The translations under genes and the position numbers were made by a program. From Methanomassiliicoccales archaeon (GTDB lineage: Archaea > Thermoplasmatota > Thermoplasmata > Methanomassiliicoccales > UBA472): 34,673 nt of DNA. Where the stretch lies: NCBI GenBank assembly GCA_026394375.1, contig JAPKYJ010000005.1, forward strand, positions 1 to 34,673, in the 5' to 3' direction. Shown one piece after another: positions 23,700-31,525 of the stretch. The notes beneath the pieces are model-generated. The model was not told the origin of the DNA. It searched no databases and saw only the letters and a program-made list of their open reading frames with translations. The number at the start of each line of letters is the position of its first letter. Within the stretch, counting starts at the first letter, position 1.

Positions 23700-25109
23700 C
23701 TGCTCAACGCCCTGATGGTCGACGACGAAGTCGATTTGCTCGATGTTTCAAAGGGACTATTGGAAGGCATGGGCGAACTTACGGTGGAGACCTGCATTTC
23801 TGCTCAAGAGGCCTTGGCGCTGCTGCAGACGCGGCAGTTCGATGTCGTCGTCTCAGACTACATGATGCCCGGCATGGACGGCATCGATTTCTTGAAAATA
23901 CATCGCGGCCGTGGCGACCTCACACCCTTCATCCTCTTCACCGGAAAAGGAAGGGAGGATGTGGCCGTGGAGGCCATCAACAATGGCGCCGACTTCTACC
24001 TGCAGAAAGGCGAGGACTATAGGGGCCAGTTCGCCGAACTGGTCAACATGATGAAGCTGGCGGTGCAACGGCGTCGGTCTGATCAGGCGCTTCGTGAGAG
24101 CGAGGAACGATATCGCCATTCAGAAGAGAAGTTCATGACCTTGTTCCAGTCAGCCCTTGATAGCATTTTCATCCACGATTTCGAAGGCAACATACTCGAG
24201 GTCAACCCTGCCACCGTCAGAGCTCTGGGCTACTCACGAGATGAGTTGCTGAAGATGAACCTGAGGGACATCGAACCTCCGCAGTCTGCCGCGATGGTGA
24301 CTTCAAGGATGGAGTCTTTGATCCAGAGCGGTGAAGCGGTCTTCGAGGTCGCTCAGATAGCGAAGGATGGCTCGATCCGCCCAATCGAGGTGGCGGCCCG
24401 GGTGGTGACCATCGGCGGAGAACAGTTGGTCGTCAGCTTCGCACGGAACATCACTGACCGGAAGAAGATGGAGGAGGAATTGCGCCAGACGAACGTCAAG
24501 CTCAACCTGCTAAGCAGCATCACTCGCCACGATCTGCTCAACCAGCTCTCGGCCGTAAGCGGCTACGTTGTATTGGCGAGGGAAAAGGTCAGGAGCCCTG
24601 AGGCCAAGAGCTTGCTGGCAAAAGCGGATCAAGCAAGCTGCAACATGGCCCATCTACTGTCATTCACCAAGGAATATGAGTGTCTAGGTAAGGCAGAGCC
24701 GGTATGGATCTTGCTGAGCCAGGTTTCATCCCAAGGTGTGAGGGACGTAGAGCATCAGGGAATGGAGCTGAAGGTCGATCTCGGGAGCTACGAGGTCTAC
24801 GCTGACCGCTTGCTCGAGAGGGCGTTCCACAATCTAGCGGTCAATTCCGTGAAGCACTCGGTGAAGGGCAAGAAGATAGAGATCTCTTGTGAAGAAAGGC
24901 CAGAAGGGCTAGTAGTAGTATTCCAGGATGATGGGGTGGGCATTTCCGCATTGAGGAAGGAGGAGATATTCGAATCCGAACGCGGACATCGAGGACTATT
25001 CTTGGTCAGGTCGATCCTTGACATCACAGGTATCAAGATCAAGGAGAACGGCGTGGAAGGCCAAGGAGCGCGTTTCGAGATCCTGGTGCCCAAAGGCCGC
25101 TACCGTTGA
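23700..25109 (+). CDS. Soluble sensor: receiver - PAS - histidine-kinase-like ATPase
   Basis: 469 residues if it starts at CTG 23700, or 464 from ATG 23715. The receiver (1-125) is canonical: VDDE (7-10), phosphoacceptor Asp53 in SDYMMPGMDG, Thr in LFTGKG, and Lys in LQKGED. PAS is at about 143-260 (SIFIHDFEGNILEVNPATVRAL in pieces, FARNITDRKKMEEEL). The H-box is SITRHDLLNQLSAV, and the ATPase has LAVNSVKHS and DDGVGISALRK. No membrane segments. The CTG was preferred because AAGGAGG stands seven bases before it and because it supplies the first receiver strand (LNALMVDDE) that the ATG form lacks. No ATG, GTG or TTG occurs in frame between. A paralogue lies at 19504-21471. Confidence 0.88.
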   Translation: MLNALMVDDEVDLLDVSKGLLEGMGELTVETCISAQEALALLQTRQFDVVVSDYMMPGMDGIDFLKIHRGRGDLTPFILFTGKGREDVAVEAINNGADFYLQKGEDYRGQFAELVNMMKLAVQRRRSDQALRESEERYRHSEEKFMTLFQSALDSIFIHDFEGNILEVNPATVRALGYSRDELLKMNLRDIEPPQSAAMVTSRMESLIQSGEAVFEVAQIAKDGSIRPIEVAARVVTIGGEQLVVSFARNITDRKKMEEELRQTNVKLNLLSSITRHDLLNQLSAVSGYVVLAREKVRSPEAKSLLAKADQASCNMAHLLSFTKEYECLGKAEPVWILLSQVSSQGVRDVEHQGMELKVDLGSYEVYADRLLERAFHNLAVNSVKHSVKGKKIEISCEERPEGLVVVFQDDGVGISALRKEEIFESERGHRGLFLVRSILDITGIKIKENGVEGQGARFEILVPKGRYR

Positions 25110-25141
25110 TCAAGCGAATGAGATCTTCTCCTCTTCCGACA

Positions 25142-26596
25142 TCATCCTTTCATGACCCCGATGGGCTTGAGCTTGGCGACAGGCTTGGACAGACCCGCTC
25201 CCTTCACCACCGCGATCACTTCATCGATGTTCTTGTAGGCGCCGGGTGCCTCCTCCAAGATGCCGTCCTTGGTGGAAGCTTTCAAATGCACCCCGTGGCT
25301 CTCCAGCTCCTGTCTGACCTGGTTCACGGTGTACTTGCGGGTGGCGGAGGCGCGGGACATGATCCTTCCCGCTCCGTGACAGGTCGAACCGAAAGCCTCC
25401 TTCATCACCTGGTCCGTGCCGATGAGCACGTATGAGCCCGCCCCCATGTCTCCAGGGATGATCACCGGCTGCCCCACATGCCGGTACTTCGCCGGCACGT
25501 CCGGATGGTCCCGGGGGAAAGAGCGCGTCGCCCCTTTCCGATGCACCATGACCTTGCGCCTCTTCCCCTCCACATCGTACTCCTCCACCTTGGCGATGTT
25601 GTGCGCTACGTCGTACACCTGGTGCATGCCCAGGTCCTCCGCGGAACGCTTGAAATGCTCTTCGAAGCTCTGGCGCACCCAATGCAGGATCATCTGCCGG
25701 TTGGCCCAGGCGAAATTGGCGCCGCAGCCCATGGCGGCGAAGTAATCCTGTCCCTCCTTAGAAGAGATGGCGGCGCAGGCCAGCTGCCGGTCCGGGAGCT
25801 CTATGTTGTGATCTCGGACGTAGCGTTCCATCACCTGCAGGTAGTCGGTGGCGATCTGGTGCCCGCAGCCGCGCGAGCCGCAGTGTATCGTGACCGTGAT
25901 CTGTCCTTTCCGGTCGATGCCGAAGGCCTTGGCCGCCTCAGCATCGAAGATCTCCTCCACCTCGTCCACCTCCAGGAAGTGGTTGCCCGAGCCGAGGGAG
26001 CCGACCTGCGGAATGCCTCGTTCCTTGGCCTTGCGGCTCACCTTGGAAGGGTCGGCGGTCTTCATCCTTCCTCCCTCCTCGGTAGATTCGAGGTCCTCCT
26101 TCCAGCCGTAGCCCTTCTCCACCGCCCACTCCGCCCCCTGAAGAAGGATGGAGTCGATCTGGGACGCGGCCACGTCCGTCACTCCCTCCGAACCGACGCC
26201 GGAAGGCACGTTGCGGAATAGGATGTCGATGAGGCCCTTGATGCCTGGTCTGACGTCCTCGGCGGTGAGGTCGGTGCGTATCAGGCGGACACCGCAATTG
26301 ATGTCGAAGCCTATGCCCCCGGGAGAGATGACGCCGGACTCAAGGTCCATGGCCGCCACCCCGCCGATGGGAAAGCCATATCCCCAGTGGATATCGGGCA
26401 TGGCCAGCGAACGGCCGACTATGCCTGGCAGGCAGGCCACGTTGGCCGCCTGCTCCGGAGCATTGTCATCTCGGATGTGCTGGATCATCCTCTCATCGGC
26501 ATAGATGACCGCGCTGGTCCGCATGCACTTCTTGTATGAGGACGGGATCTCCCACCGGTAATCGTCAATCTTGTTCAATGGACCGTTCCAACTCAT
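25142..26596 (-). CDS. rtcB: RtcB RNA ligase
   Basis: 484 residues. GTP-dependent ligase that joins tRNA exon halves after intron removal (2',3'-cyclic phosphate to 5'-OH). Metal and active-site residues are all visible: Asp98 and Cys101 in FDINCGVRL, His206 in GSGNHFLEV, His238 in IHCGSRGCGHQ, His332 in YDVAHNIA, and guanylylated His407 in STCHGAGR. MPDIHWGYGFPIGGVAA and SPGGIGFD are the family hallmarks. Length is normal and no intein is present. Its helper archease is not in the window. The ATG at 26596 lies about 30 bp after a TATA-like TTTATTAA with no ribosome binding site, so the mRNA is leaderless or nearly so. Confidence 0.97.
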   Translation of the reverse strand: MSWNGPLNKIDDYRWEIPSSYKKCMRTSAVIYADERMIQHIRDDNAPEQAANVACLPGIVGRSLAMPDIHWGYGFPIGGVAAMDLESGVISPGGIGFDINCGVRLIRTDLTAEDVRPGIKGLIDILFRNVPSGVGSEGVTDVAASQIDSILLQGAEWAVEKGYGWKEDLESTEEGGRMKTADPSKVSRKAKERGIPQVGSLGSGNHFLEVDEVEEIFDAEAAKAFGIDRKGQITVTIHCGSRGCGHQIATDYLQVMERYVRDHNIELPDRQLACAAISSKEGQDYFAAMGCGANFAWANRQMILHWVRQSFEEHFKRSAEDLGMHQVYDVAHNIAKVEEYDVEGKRRKVMVHRKGATRSFPRDHPDVPAKYRHVGQPVIIPGDMGAGSYVLIGTDQVMKEAFGSTCHGAGRIMSRASATRKYTVNQVRQELESHGVHLKASTKDGILEEAPGAYKNIDEVIAVVKGAGLSKPVAKLKPIGVMKG

Positions 26597-26710
26597 GATC
26601 TTGACCGGAACGCCATGCCGCCCTCGATTAATAAACTTTCAGACCAGCGCGAACAATTCTCAGCCGCCCGCCTAGAGCCAATAAAGCATATTAAGCCCAG
26701 AGGGCCTTGA

Positions 26711-27925
26711 TTGTCTACAGAGATGACCGACTGGAACATTCTGGCCACGGTCCTGTCGCCGATATGTGGCATCGTGGTCCTGCTCATGGGGATCTACGCC
26801 TACTTCCGCAATCCTCACACCGTGGCCACGCAGATGTTCCTATTCGTGACCGGAATCGCCGCCATGATCGGGATTCTCGATTTCCTTTTCAGGAATGCAC
26901 CCGACGAGGGAAGCGCCCTGATTCTCGGCAAGGCCCTGATATTCGCGGTTGTGATGCTCTTCGCGGCCGTGCTCTATCTCTCCACCTTCCTGCCCTATGA
27001 GAAGTACAGCGAATGGTTCTCTCGCAGCAAGCGCGAGTTCGTCGTGATAGCCTTCCTGGCTGGTTACGCTTCCGTGGCCACGATCACGAAGGTGGCGAAG
27101 TACGACTACGGCTGGGGGGCGACCCTGGACGGCGGGTTGGCACAAGCGGCACTAGTCGCCCTGGCGTACATCGCCATTACGATCTACATGCTCACCACCA
27201 TCTGTCTGTCGACGGGCGAGAAGCGGGTGAGGCGGCAGTGCACTTGGATGACCTTGGCGGTGGTTTCGCCGGTGCTCTATACAGTCGCATTGGTCGGGAG
27301 TAACCTGGCTGGGCTGGGTCTGCCCTTGATCCTATCGCCTGGTTTCATCGCCTTCGCGGTCATCTTCCTCTACGCGGTCCTGCGCTACCAGCCCTTCGGC
27401 CCGTCCAACCGTTCCGAGCGAGCGGCCGAGAATGCCAGAATGGGAGAGTCCATTGAATCATCTGCTCTGTTGATCGAGGCGAGGCAGCCGTCCGCCGCCT
27501 ACATGTTCTTCAACGAGAAGAGGAAAGAGGGCGGCCCCACTATGTTGATCACCCGAACGCATCCTCCAGTGGTGAAGGAGCGATACAAGGTGGAAGGCAT
27601 CCCCATCCTTTGGCTGGCCACGCAGGCTGGACCAGACCGTCTGGACCCGGCGAACCTGAGCATCCTGCAGCACAACATCACCGAGTTCCTGCGCGGGAAT
27701 CATGGGGGAACGGTGATGCTTGACGGTATCGAATACCTCCTCACCGAGAACCCGCCGGAGAAGGTCGTGCGCATGATGCAGAGCTTGCGCGACGAAGTGA
27801 TCATGAACGGGGCGTTGCTCATCATCCCCGTGGACCCGAACGCGCTGGACGAGAAGAGGAGGTCCATGCTGGAGCGCGAGTTCGAGGTCCTAGTGCCAAA
27901 GGAAGGGGCCGGGACCGAGATTTGA
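26711..27925 (+). CDS. Seven-helix membrane sensor-like protein with C-terminal DUF835 domain
   Basis: 404 residues. The N-terminal 230 residues hold seven hydrophobic helices, resembling the 7TM input module found before archaeal and bacterial histidine kinases. A cytoplasmic DUF835 domain follows from about 275: TMLITRTHPP, IPILWLATQ, ILQHNITEFL, GTVMLDGIEYLLTENPPEKVVRMM in pieces, and GALLIIPVDPNALD. DUF835 is common in archaeal and Thermoplasmatota signalling proteins and has no known reaction. No kinase domain is attached, so output must pass through DUF835 or a partner. The start is TTG 26711 (25 bp after AATAAAG, leaderless) or ATG 26723. The last six codons overlap the tRNA-His gene on the other strand. 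Confidence 0.82.
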   Translation: MSTEMTDWNILATVLSPICGIVVLLMGIYAYFRNPHTVATQMFLFVTGIAAMIGILDFLFRNAPDEGSALILGKALIFAVVMLFAAVLYLSTFLPYEKYSEWFSRSKREFVVIAFLAGYASVATITKVAKYDYGWGATLDGGLAQAALVALAYIAITIYMLTTICLSTGEKRVRRQCTWMTLAVVSPVLYTVALVGSNLAGLGLPLILSPGFIAFAVIFLYAVLRYQPFGPSNRSERAAENARMGESIESSALLIEARQPSAAYMFFNEKRKEGGPTMLITRTHPPVVKERYKVEGIPILWLATQAGPDRLDPANLSILQHNITEFLRGNHGGTVMLDGIEYLLTENPPEKVVRMMQSLRDEVIMNGALLIIPVDPNALDEKRRSMLEREFEVLVPKEGAGTEI

Positions 27926-27981
27926 ACTCGGGTCTAGGGATCCACAGTCCCACAGGATAACCAGGCTACCCCATCCCGGCC
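27907..27981 (-). tRNA. tRNA-His (GTG)
   Basis: Minus strand, 75 nt including the extra G at position -1 that marks tRNA-His, which pairs with C73. The acceptor stem GCCGGGA pairs with TCCCGGC. The T stem is CCGAG/CTCGG around TTCAAAT, and the anticodon loop CTGTGGA holds GTG. CCA is not encoded and must be added. No intron. TTATTATA (28009-28016, minus) lies about 27 bp upstream as a TATA box. The 3' end overlaps the end of the DUF835 gene by 19 bp. Confidence 0.95.
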
Positions 27982-28035
27982 ATTGAGGTGTCGTGGGAAG
28001 ACATGGCATATAATAAATGTTTCTTGAGGCCGGCA

Positions 28036-28182
28036 CTAGCTTGCCGGCGAAGTGGCGAACTTGTGCCCTTCCCTTCTGTAGATATCCCACACCAGCTTCC
28101 AGCCTTCCAGGGCGACCTCCATCAAACCGCTCATGTCAACGTTGATGATGGTCCTCTTTCGCTCATGCTCTGAACTCTTCAT
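28036..28182 (-). CDS. Possible 48-residue protein of unknown function
   Basis: From ATG 28182: MKSSEHERKRTIINVDMSG, then LMEVALEGWKLVWDIYRREG and a short tail ending at TAG. The middle looks like a real amphipathic helix and codon use resembles neighbours, but there is no ribosome binding site. The open frame extends upstream to 28269, into the ornithine carbamoyltransferase promoter. A TATATG-like box lies about 55 bp before the ATG. I do not recognise it. It could be a small conserved protein or chance. Confidence 0.35.
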   Translation of the reverse strand: MKSSEHERKRTIINVDMSGLMEVALEGWKLVWDIYRREGHKFATSPAS

Positions 28183-28238
28183 CCCGCGAGGATCTGTACG
28201 CTTTCGTTCTCGGAGTCCGCGAGGATGTCCGACCTCAT

Positions 28239-28246
28239 ACATATAG
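28239..28246 (+). promoter_or_regulatory. TATA box of leaderless argF
   Basis: ACATATAG with 26 bp between it and the ATG at 28273 and no ribosome binding site. This predicts transcription starting at the start codon. Confidence 0.45.
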
Positions 28247-28272
28247 GCTAAAAAGGCGCTATCGTTCAAGCG

Positions 28273-29190
28273 ATGCCTATGAAGATCGATCTCATCTCCA
28301 TCCTGGACGTCAAGGACGACCTGAACGACCTCTTGGAATCCTCCATGCGCCTCAAGGGCGGCGCCCTCAGGAACCGGGAGCCGCTAAGGGGCAAGAGCCT
28401 GGCCATGATATTCGAGAAGTCGAGCACTCGCACTCGGGTCTCGTTCGAAGTGGGCATGGCGCAGCTCGGCGGACATGCCCTCTACCTGAGCCCGAAGGAC
28501 CTGCAGATGGGCCGGGGGGAAACGGCCGCCGACACCGCCAAGGTGCTCAGCCGCTACGTGGACGCCATCATGTACCGGGCCTTCAGCCACGAGGTGATGC
28601 AGGAGTTGGCCGTCAACGCCACCGTCCCGGTGATAAACGCTTTGGACGACATAGAGCATCCCTGCCAGGCCTTGGCGGACCTCATGACCATCAAGGAGCA
28701 CAAGGGAAAGTTCGAGGGCAAGAAGCTGGTCTACGTGGGCGATGGCAACAACGTCTGCAACTCGCTCATGGTCGGGGCGGCCATTGTGGGAATGGACTTC
28801 GCCGCCGCCTGCCCGAAGGGCTATGAGCCGAGCGACGCGCTGATGAAGAAGGCGACCGGGCTGGCCAAGAAGAACGGCAGCTCCTTTGAGATCATGGCGA
28901 ACCCGGCAGAAGCGGCGAAGGGGGCGGACGTGCTCTACACCGATGTCTGGGTGTCCATGGGGCAGGAAGAGGAGACGAAGGAAAGGGGACGCATCTTCAA
29001 ACCCTACCAGATCAACGCCGGACTGCTGAAGAAAGCGAAGAAGGATTGCATCGTCATGCACTGCCTGCCCGCCCATCGCGGCCTGGAGATAGCGGCCGAG
29101 GTCATGGACGGTCCTCGGTCCGTGGTCTTCGATCAGGCAGAGAACCGCCTGCACACCGAGAAAGCGGTGCTGCTCATGGTGATGAAGTAG
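28273..29190 (+). CDS. argF: Ornithine carbamoyltransferase
   Basis: 305 residues. It makes citrulline from ornithine and carbamoyl phosphate in arginine synthesis. The carbamoyl-phosphate motif STRTR (51-55), HPCQALADL (129 on) and the ornithine-side motifs DVWVSMGQE (224-232) and MHCLPAHRG (262-270) are all intact. GDGNNVCNSLM replaces nothing essential and marks an ornithine rather than aspartate enzyme. Length is typical. No other arginine gene is close, so it is a separately promoted gene. Its 3' end overlaps the convergent DHH gene by 17 bp. The stop is TAG. Confidence 0.96.
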   Translation: MPMKIDLISILDVKDDLNDLLESSMRLKGGALRNREPLRGKSLAMIFEKSSTRTRVSFEVGMAQLGGHALYLSPKDLQMGRGETAADTAKVLSRYVDAIMYRAFSHEVMQELAVNATVPVINALDDIEHPCQALADLMTIKEHKGKFEGKKLVYVGDGNNVCNSLMVGAAIVGMDFAAACPKGYEPSDALMKKATGLAKKNGSSFEIMANPAEAAKGADVLYTDVWVSMGQEEETKERGRIFKPYQINAGLLKKAKKDCIVMHCLPAHRGLEIAAEVMDGPRSVVFDQAENRLHTEKAVLLMVMK

Positions 29191-30640
29191 GTCCGCCCAT
29201 CTGGACGCGGATGATATCCTCGATGGCGTCCAGGAACTCCATTTCCTTTCCCATACCGATGGTCGCGCCAGCGGCGATGTTGTGTCCGCCGCCCGTGCCT
29301 CCAACCTTCTCCGAGGCTTGCTTGACGGCCGCGGCCAGGTCCAATCCTTTGTTGACCTGGTCCCTGGTCCCCCGCGCCGATACCTTGACCTTCTGCTCCT
29401 CCGCATAGGCGAACGCTATCATCGGAACGTCCGTCTGCACCTCACCCGAGCTCAGCACCATTCCCGCTACGATGCCGACTATGCTATCCAGGATCTCATC
29501 ATGGCCGTGGAACCATTGCACATACCGCCGGCGCTGAACCCCCAGGTCCTTGACCAGCGCGATCGCCTCCGCCAGGTTGCCCCGGTGGTTCTGTTGCAGC
29601 CTGATGCCTTCCGCCAGGGCCTCGCCCCTATCCCCACAGCAGATGCTCAGCCCGACGTCCGCCTTGCCATAGCGGCCGCAGGAGTTGAGCAGGGTGGAGA
29701 ATTCCTTGGCATCGTGCAGCTCGCTGCCTTGCCTCTCCTTGTTCAAGATGTAGACCTCACCGATGAGACGGTGCACCGCCCTGGCGCCGTAGCCTCTGTC
29801 TAATAGAAGGTCGCACAGGGCGGAGGCGACCCTTCTCCTTTCCGCAGCGCTCAGCATCACCCAGGATCGCCATCGTTCTTCCTCTTTGAGGTCGATGCCC
29901 AGGTCGATCAAGAAAGCGATACAAGCGCCTTCGTTGTTCGTGAGACCCGGCAACATCGGGTCGGTGGAGAACTGCAGCATGCGGGCCACCGGCCTGGTCT
30001 CCCGGCCGAATATGCGCAGGTCCTTCTCCGTCCGCAAGGAGCCGTTCTCCTCCCCGTCCGCCAGCAGGGAGCGGTTCAGCCCTCGCAACCTGCAGGTGGC
30101 CGAGTCCTGAAGATCGCCCACCGCCCCCACGATCGCCAGCGGCACTAGGTCTTGGTTCCGCAAGTGCATGTTCTTAGCTATCATGTAAGTGGTGCCCGCG
30201 CCACTGAGTTCCACCGCTCCGTCTATGCCGTAGAGGTGAGGGTTGAGGTGCAGCTCCTCTCCCTCGAAGGAGAAGAGGACGTTCTGTCCCTTTCTCCGTT
30301 CCACTTTGGCGACCTCGGGTATGTGATGGTCGGAGACGCAGACGATCTCGTGCTCGAACCGGGAGAAGAAAGACGAACCGAGGTCCACCAGCCAGACAGC
30401 CTCGGAAGGTTCGGCGTTGACCCGCTTCAGCTCATCCTCGTCCAGCTTCTTGACGAAACGCACCCGGTGCTCGATACCGGCGTTGGCGAGCGCGCTGGAA
30501 GCGATGGAGGCGGCCGATACCCCGTCGGCATCGATGTGGGCTATGACCGTGCAGCTCCTGGCCGTCAGGAGGCCGTCGGCGGCGCGCTTGGCGGCCGACT
30601 GGAAGCCAGCTAGGTCAGGGTGCTCATGGTCCGGGCTCAT
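29174..30640 (-). CDS. DHH-family (archaeal RecJ-like) phosphoesterase/nuclease
   Basis: 488 residues. Motif I is HIDADGVSA (35-43), VDLGSS (85-90) follows, motif III is SDHHIPE (103-109), and the fourth acidic motif is VGAVGDLQD (171-179). The C-terminal DHHA1-like domain ends in GGTGGGHNIAAGATIG, the nucleic-acid-binding glycine motif. Archaeal relatives (GAN/RecJ-like) associate with replication proteins or act as 5'-3' exonucleases or oligonucleotide phosphodiesterases. Start ATG 30640 overlaps the stop of the RNase H-like exonuclease gene (ATGA). Further upstream in-frame sequence lies wholly inside that gene and is not real. The pair suggests a joint role in DNA or RNA end processing. 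Confidence 0.88.
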   Translation of the reverse strand: MSPDHEHPDLAGFQSAAKRAADGLLTARSCTVIAHIDADGVSAASIASSALANAGIEHRVRFVKKLDEDELKRVNAEPSEAVWLVDLGSSFFSRFEHEIVCVSDHHIPEVAKVERRKGQNVLFSFEGEELHLNPHLYGIDGAVELSGAGTTYMIAKNMHLRNQDLVPLAIVGAVGDLQDSATCRLRGLNRSLLADGEENGSLRTEKDLRIFGRETRPVARMLQFSTDPMLPGLTNNEGACIAFLIDLGIDLKEEERWRSWVMLSAAERRRVASALCDLLLDRGYGARAVHRLIGEVYILNKERQGSELHDAKEFSTLLNSCGRYGKADVGLSICCGDRGEALAEGIRLQQNHRGNLAEAIALVKDLGVQRRRYVQWFHGHDEILDSIVGIVAGMVLSSGEVQTDVPMIAFAYAEEQKVKVSARGTRDQVNKGLDLAAAVKQASEKVGGTGGGHNIAAGATIGMGKEMEFLDAIEDIIRVQMGGPTSSP

Positions 30641-31404
30641 ACCATCGCCCCCGCGTCCAGAGTGCGCTCCCTCAGCTGCCGGTAGACCATGCCGGCGATC
30701 GGCACCAGGTTCTTCGTATCCTCCAGGTTGTAGCGCTTGAGCAGCTTGAGCGCGTTCTCGTTGCCTTTGCGCTTCCACAGGTGCCAGAGGTACACCGCCT
30801 CTTCTCCGGTCATATACTCCAGCTCACGAGCACGGAAGATGCCGATCTGCCTCTCCACGCTCTTCAGCCCGCCAGTGAGCCCGATCCTCGCGCAGCCGTG
30901 GCGCAGGTCGAAGTGCGGCACCCTCGGCATCGAGAAAGGGAACTCCCTTTCGATCATCGGCAGGTCGAACGACGCCCCGTTGAAAGTGACCAACATCTTG
31001 CATCCTCGAAGGGAGGCTGACAGGCTCTCCTCGCTCAGATCGATGTCCCTCACCAAGGTGACCGAGCCGGAAGGTCGATGCACGCCCACCATCGTGACCA
31101 CCGCTCTCGGGCCCAGGCCATCGGTCTCGATGTCCAGGTACGCCACGTCCTCTCCCGCCTCCTCCAGGAACCTCCAGTGCTCTCGCGAAGGGAGCAGTCG
31201 GGTGAAGTAGGCTACCTCACCCCGTTCCAGGAAGACGGATGCCTGGTGCAGCCCTACATCCAGGCGTTCCTTCCTTCTGGAGGAGATGCCGGATACGCTC
31301 TTCGAACGGAGAAAGCAGTCCCAATCCAGGAGGCCCTCGCGCCACAGCTTTCGTTCGGTGGCCTCGCCTATGGTGGGCAAGATGAGGAACGTACGCCGGA
31401 TCAC
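30637..31404 (-). CDS. RNase H-like 3'-5' exonuclease (YprB-type)
   Basis: 255 residues from GTG 31404. The DEDD-type exonuclease pattern is AYLDIETDGLG (Asp91, Glu93), then TFNGASFDLPMIE, and the late YNLEDTKNLV Asp. The N-terminal 80 residues are the short domain that precedes the nuclease in this group (MIRRTFLILPTIGEATERKLW, in pieces; DWDCFLRSKSVSGI). The GTG was chosen because an upstream extension, up to 31608, would run through the promoter and start of the divergent phosphoesterase gene and has low-complexity, non-protein-like sequence. No ribosome binding site is visible, so it may be leaderless. It is coupled to the downstream DHH gene by an ATGA overlap. Confidence 0.82.
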   Translation of the reverse strand: MIRRTFLILPTIGEATERKLWREGLLDWDCFLRSKSVSGISSRRKERLDVGLHQASVFLERGEVAYFTRLLPSREHWRFLEEAGEDVAYLDIETDGLGPRAVVTMVGVHRPSGSVTLVRDIDLSEESLSASLRGCKMLVTFNGASFDLPMIEREFPFSMPRVPHFDLRHGCARIGLTGGLKSVERQIGIFRARELEYMTGEEAVYLWHLWKRKGNENALKLLKRYNLEDTKNLVPIAGMVYRQLRERTLDAGAMV

Positions 31405-31525
31405 GCCAGGTGAGTGAGGGAACAGGGAGAAAGTGTTTTCGGAGGGTGAGATGAAAGTGAACGATGCTCTTGGCAAAGGTGAAATATGAGCTCCGCGGAA
31501 TCGCTCTTCGTAGCCTGAGCTGAAG

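Noticed and set aside
27907-28270. Genomic island integrated at tRNA-His
   Set aside because: No integrase gene and no second copy of the tRNA 3' end is visible, and the flanking genes look native.
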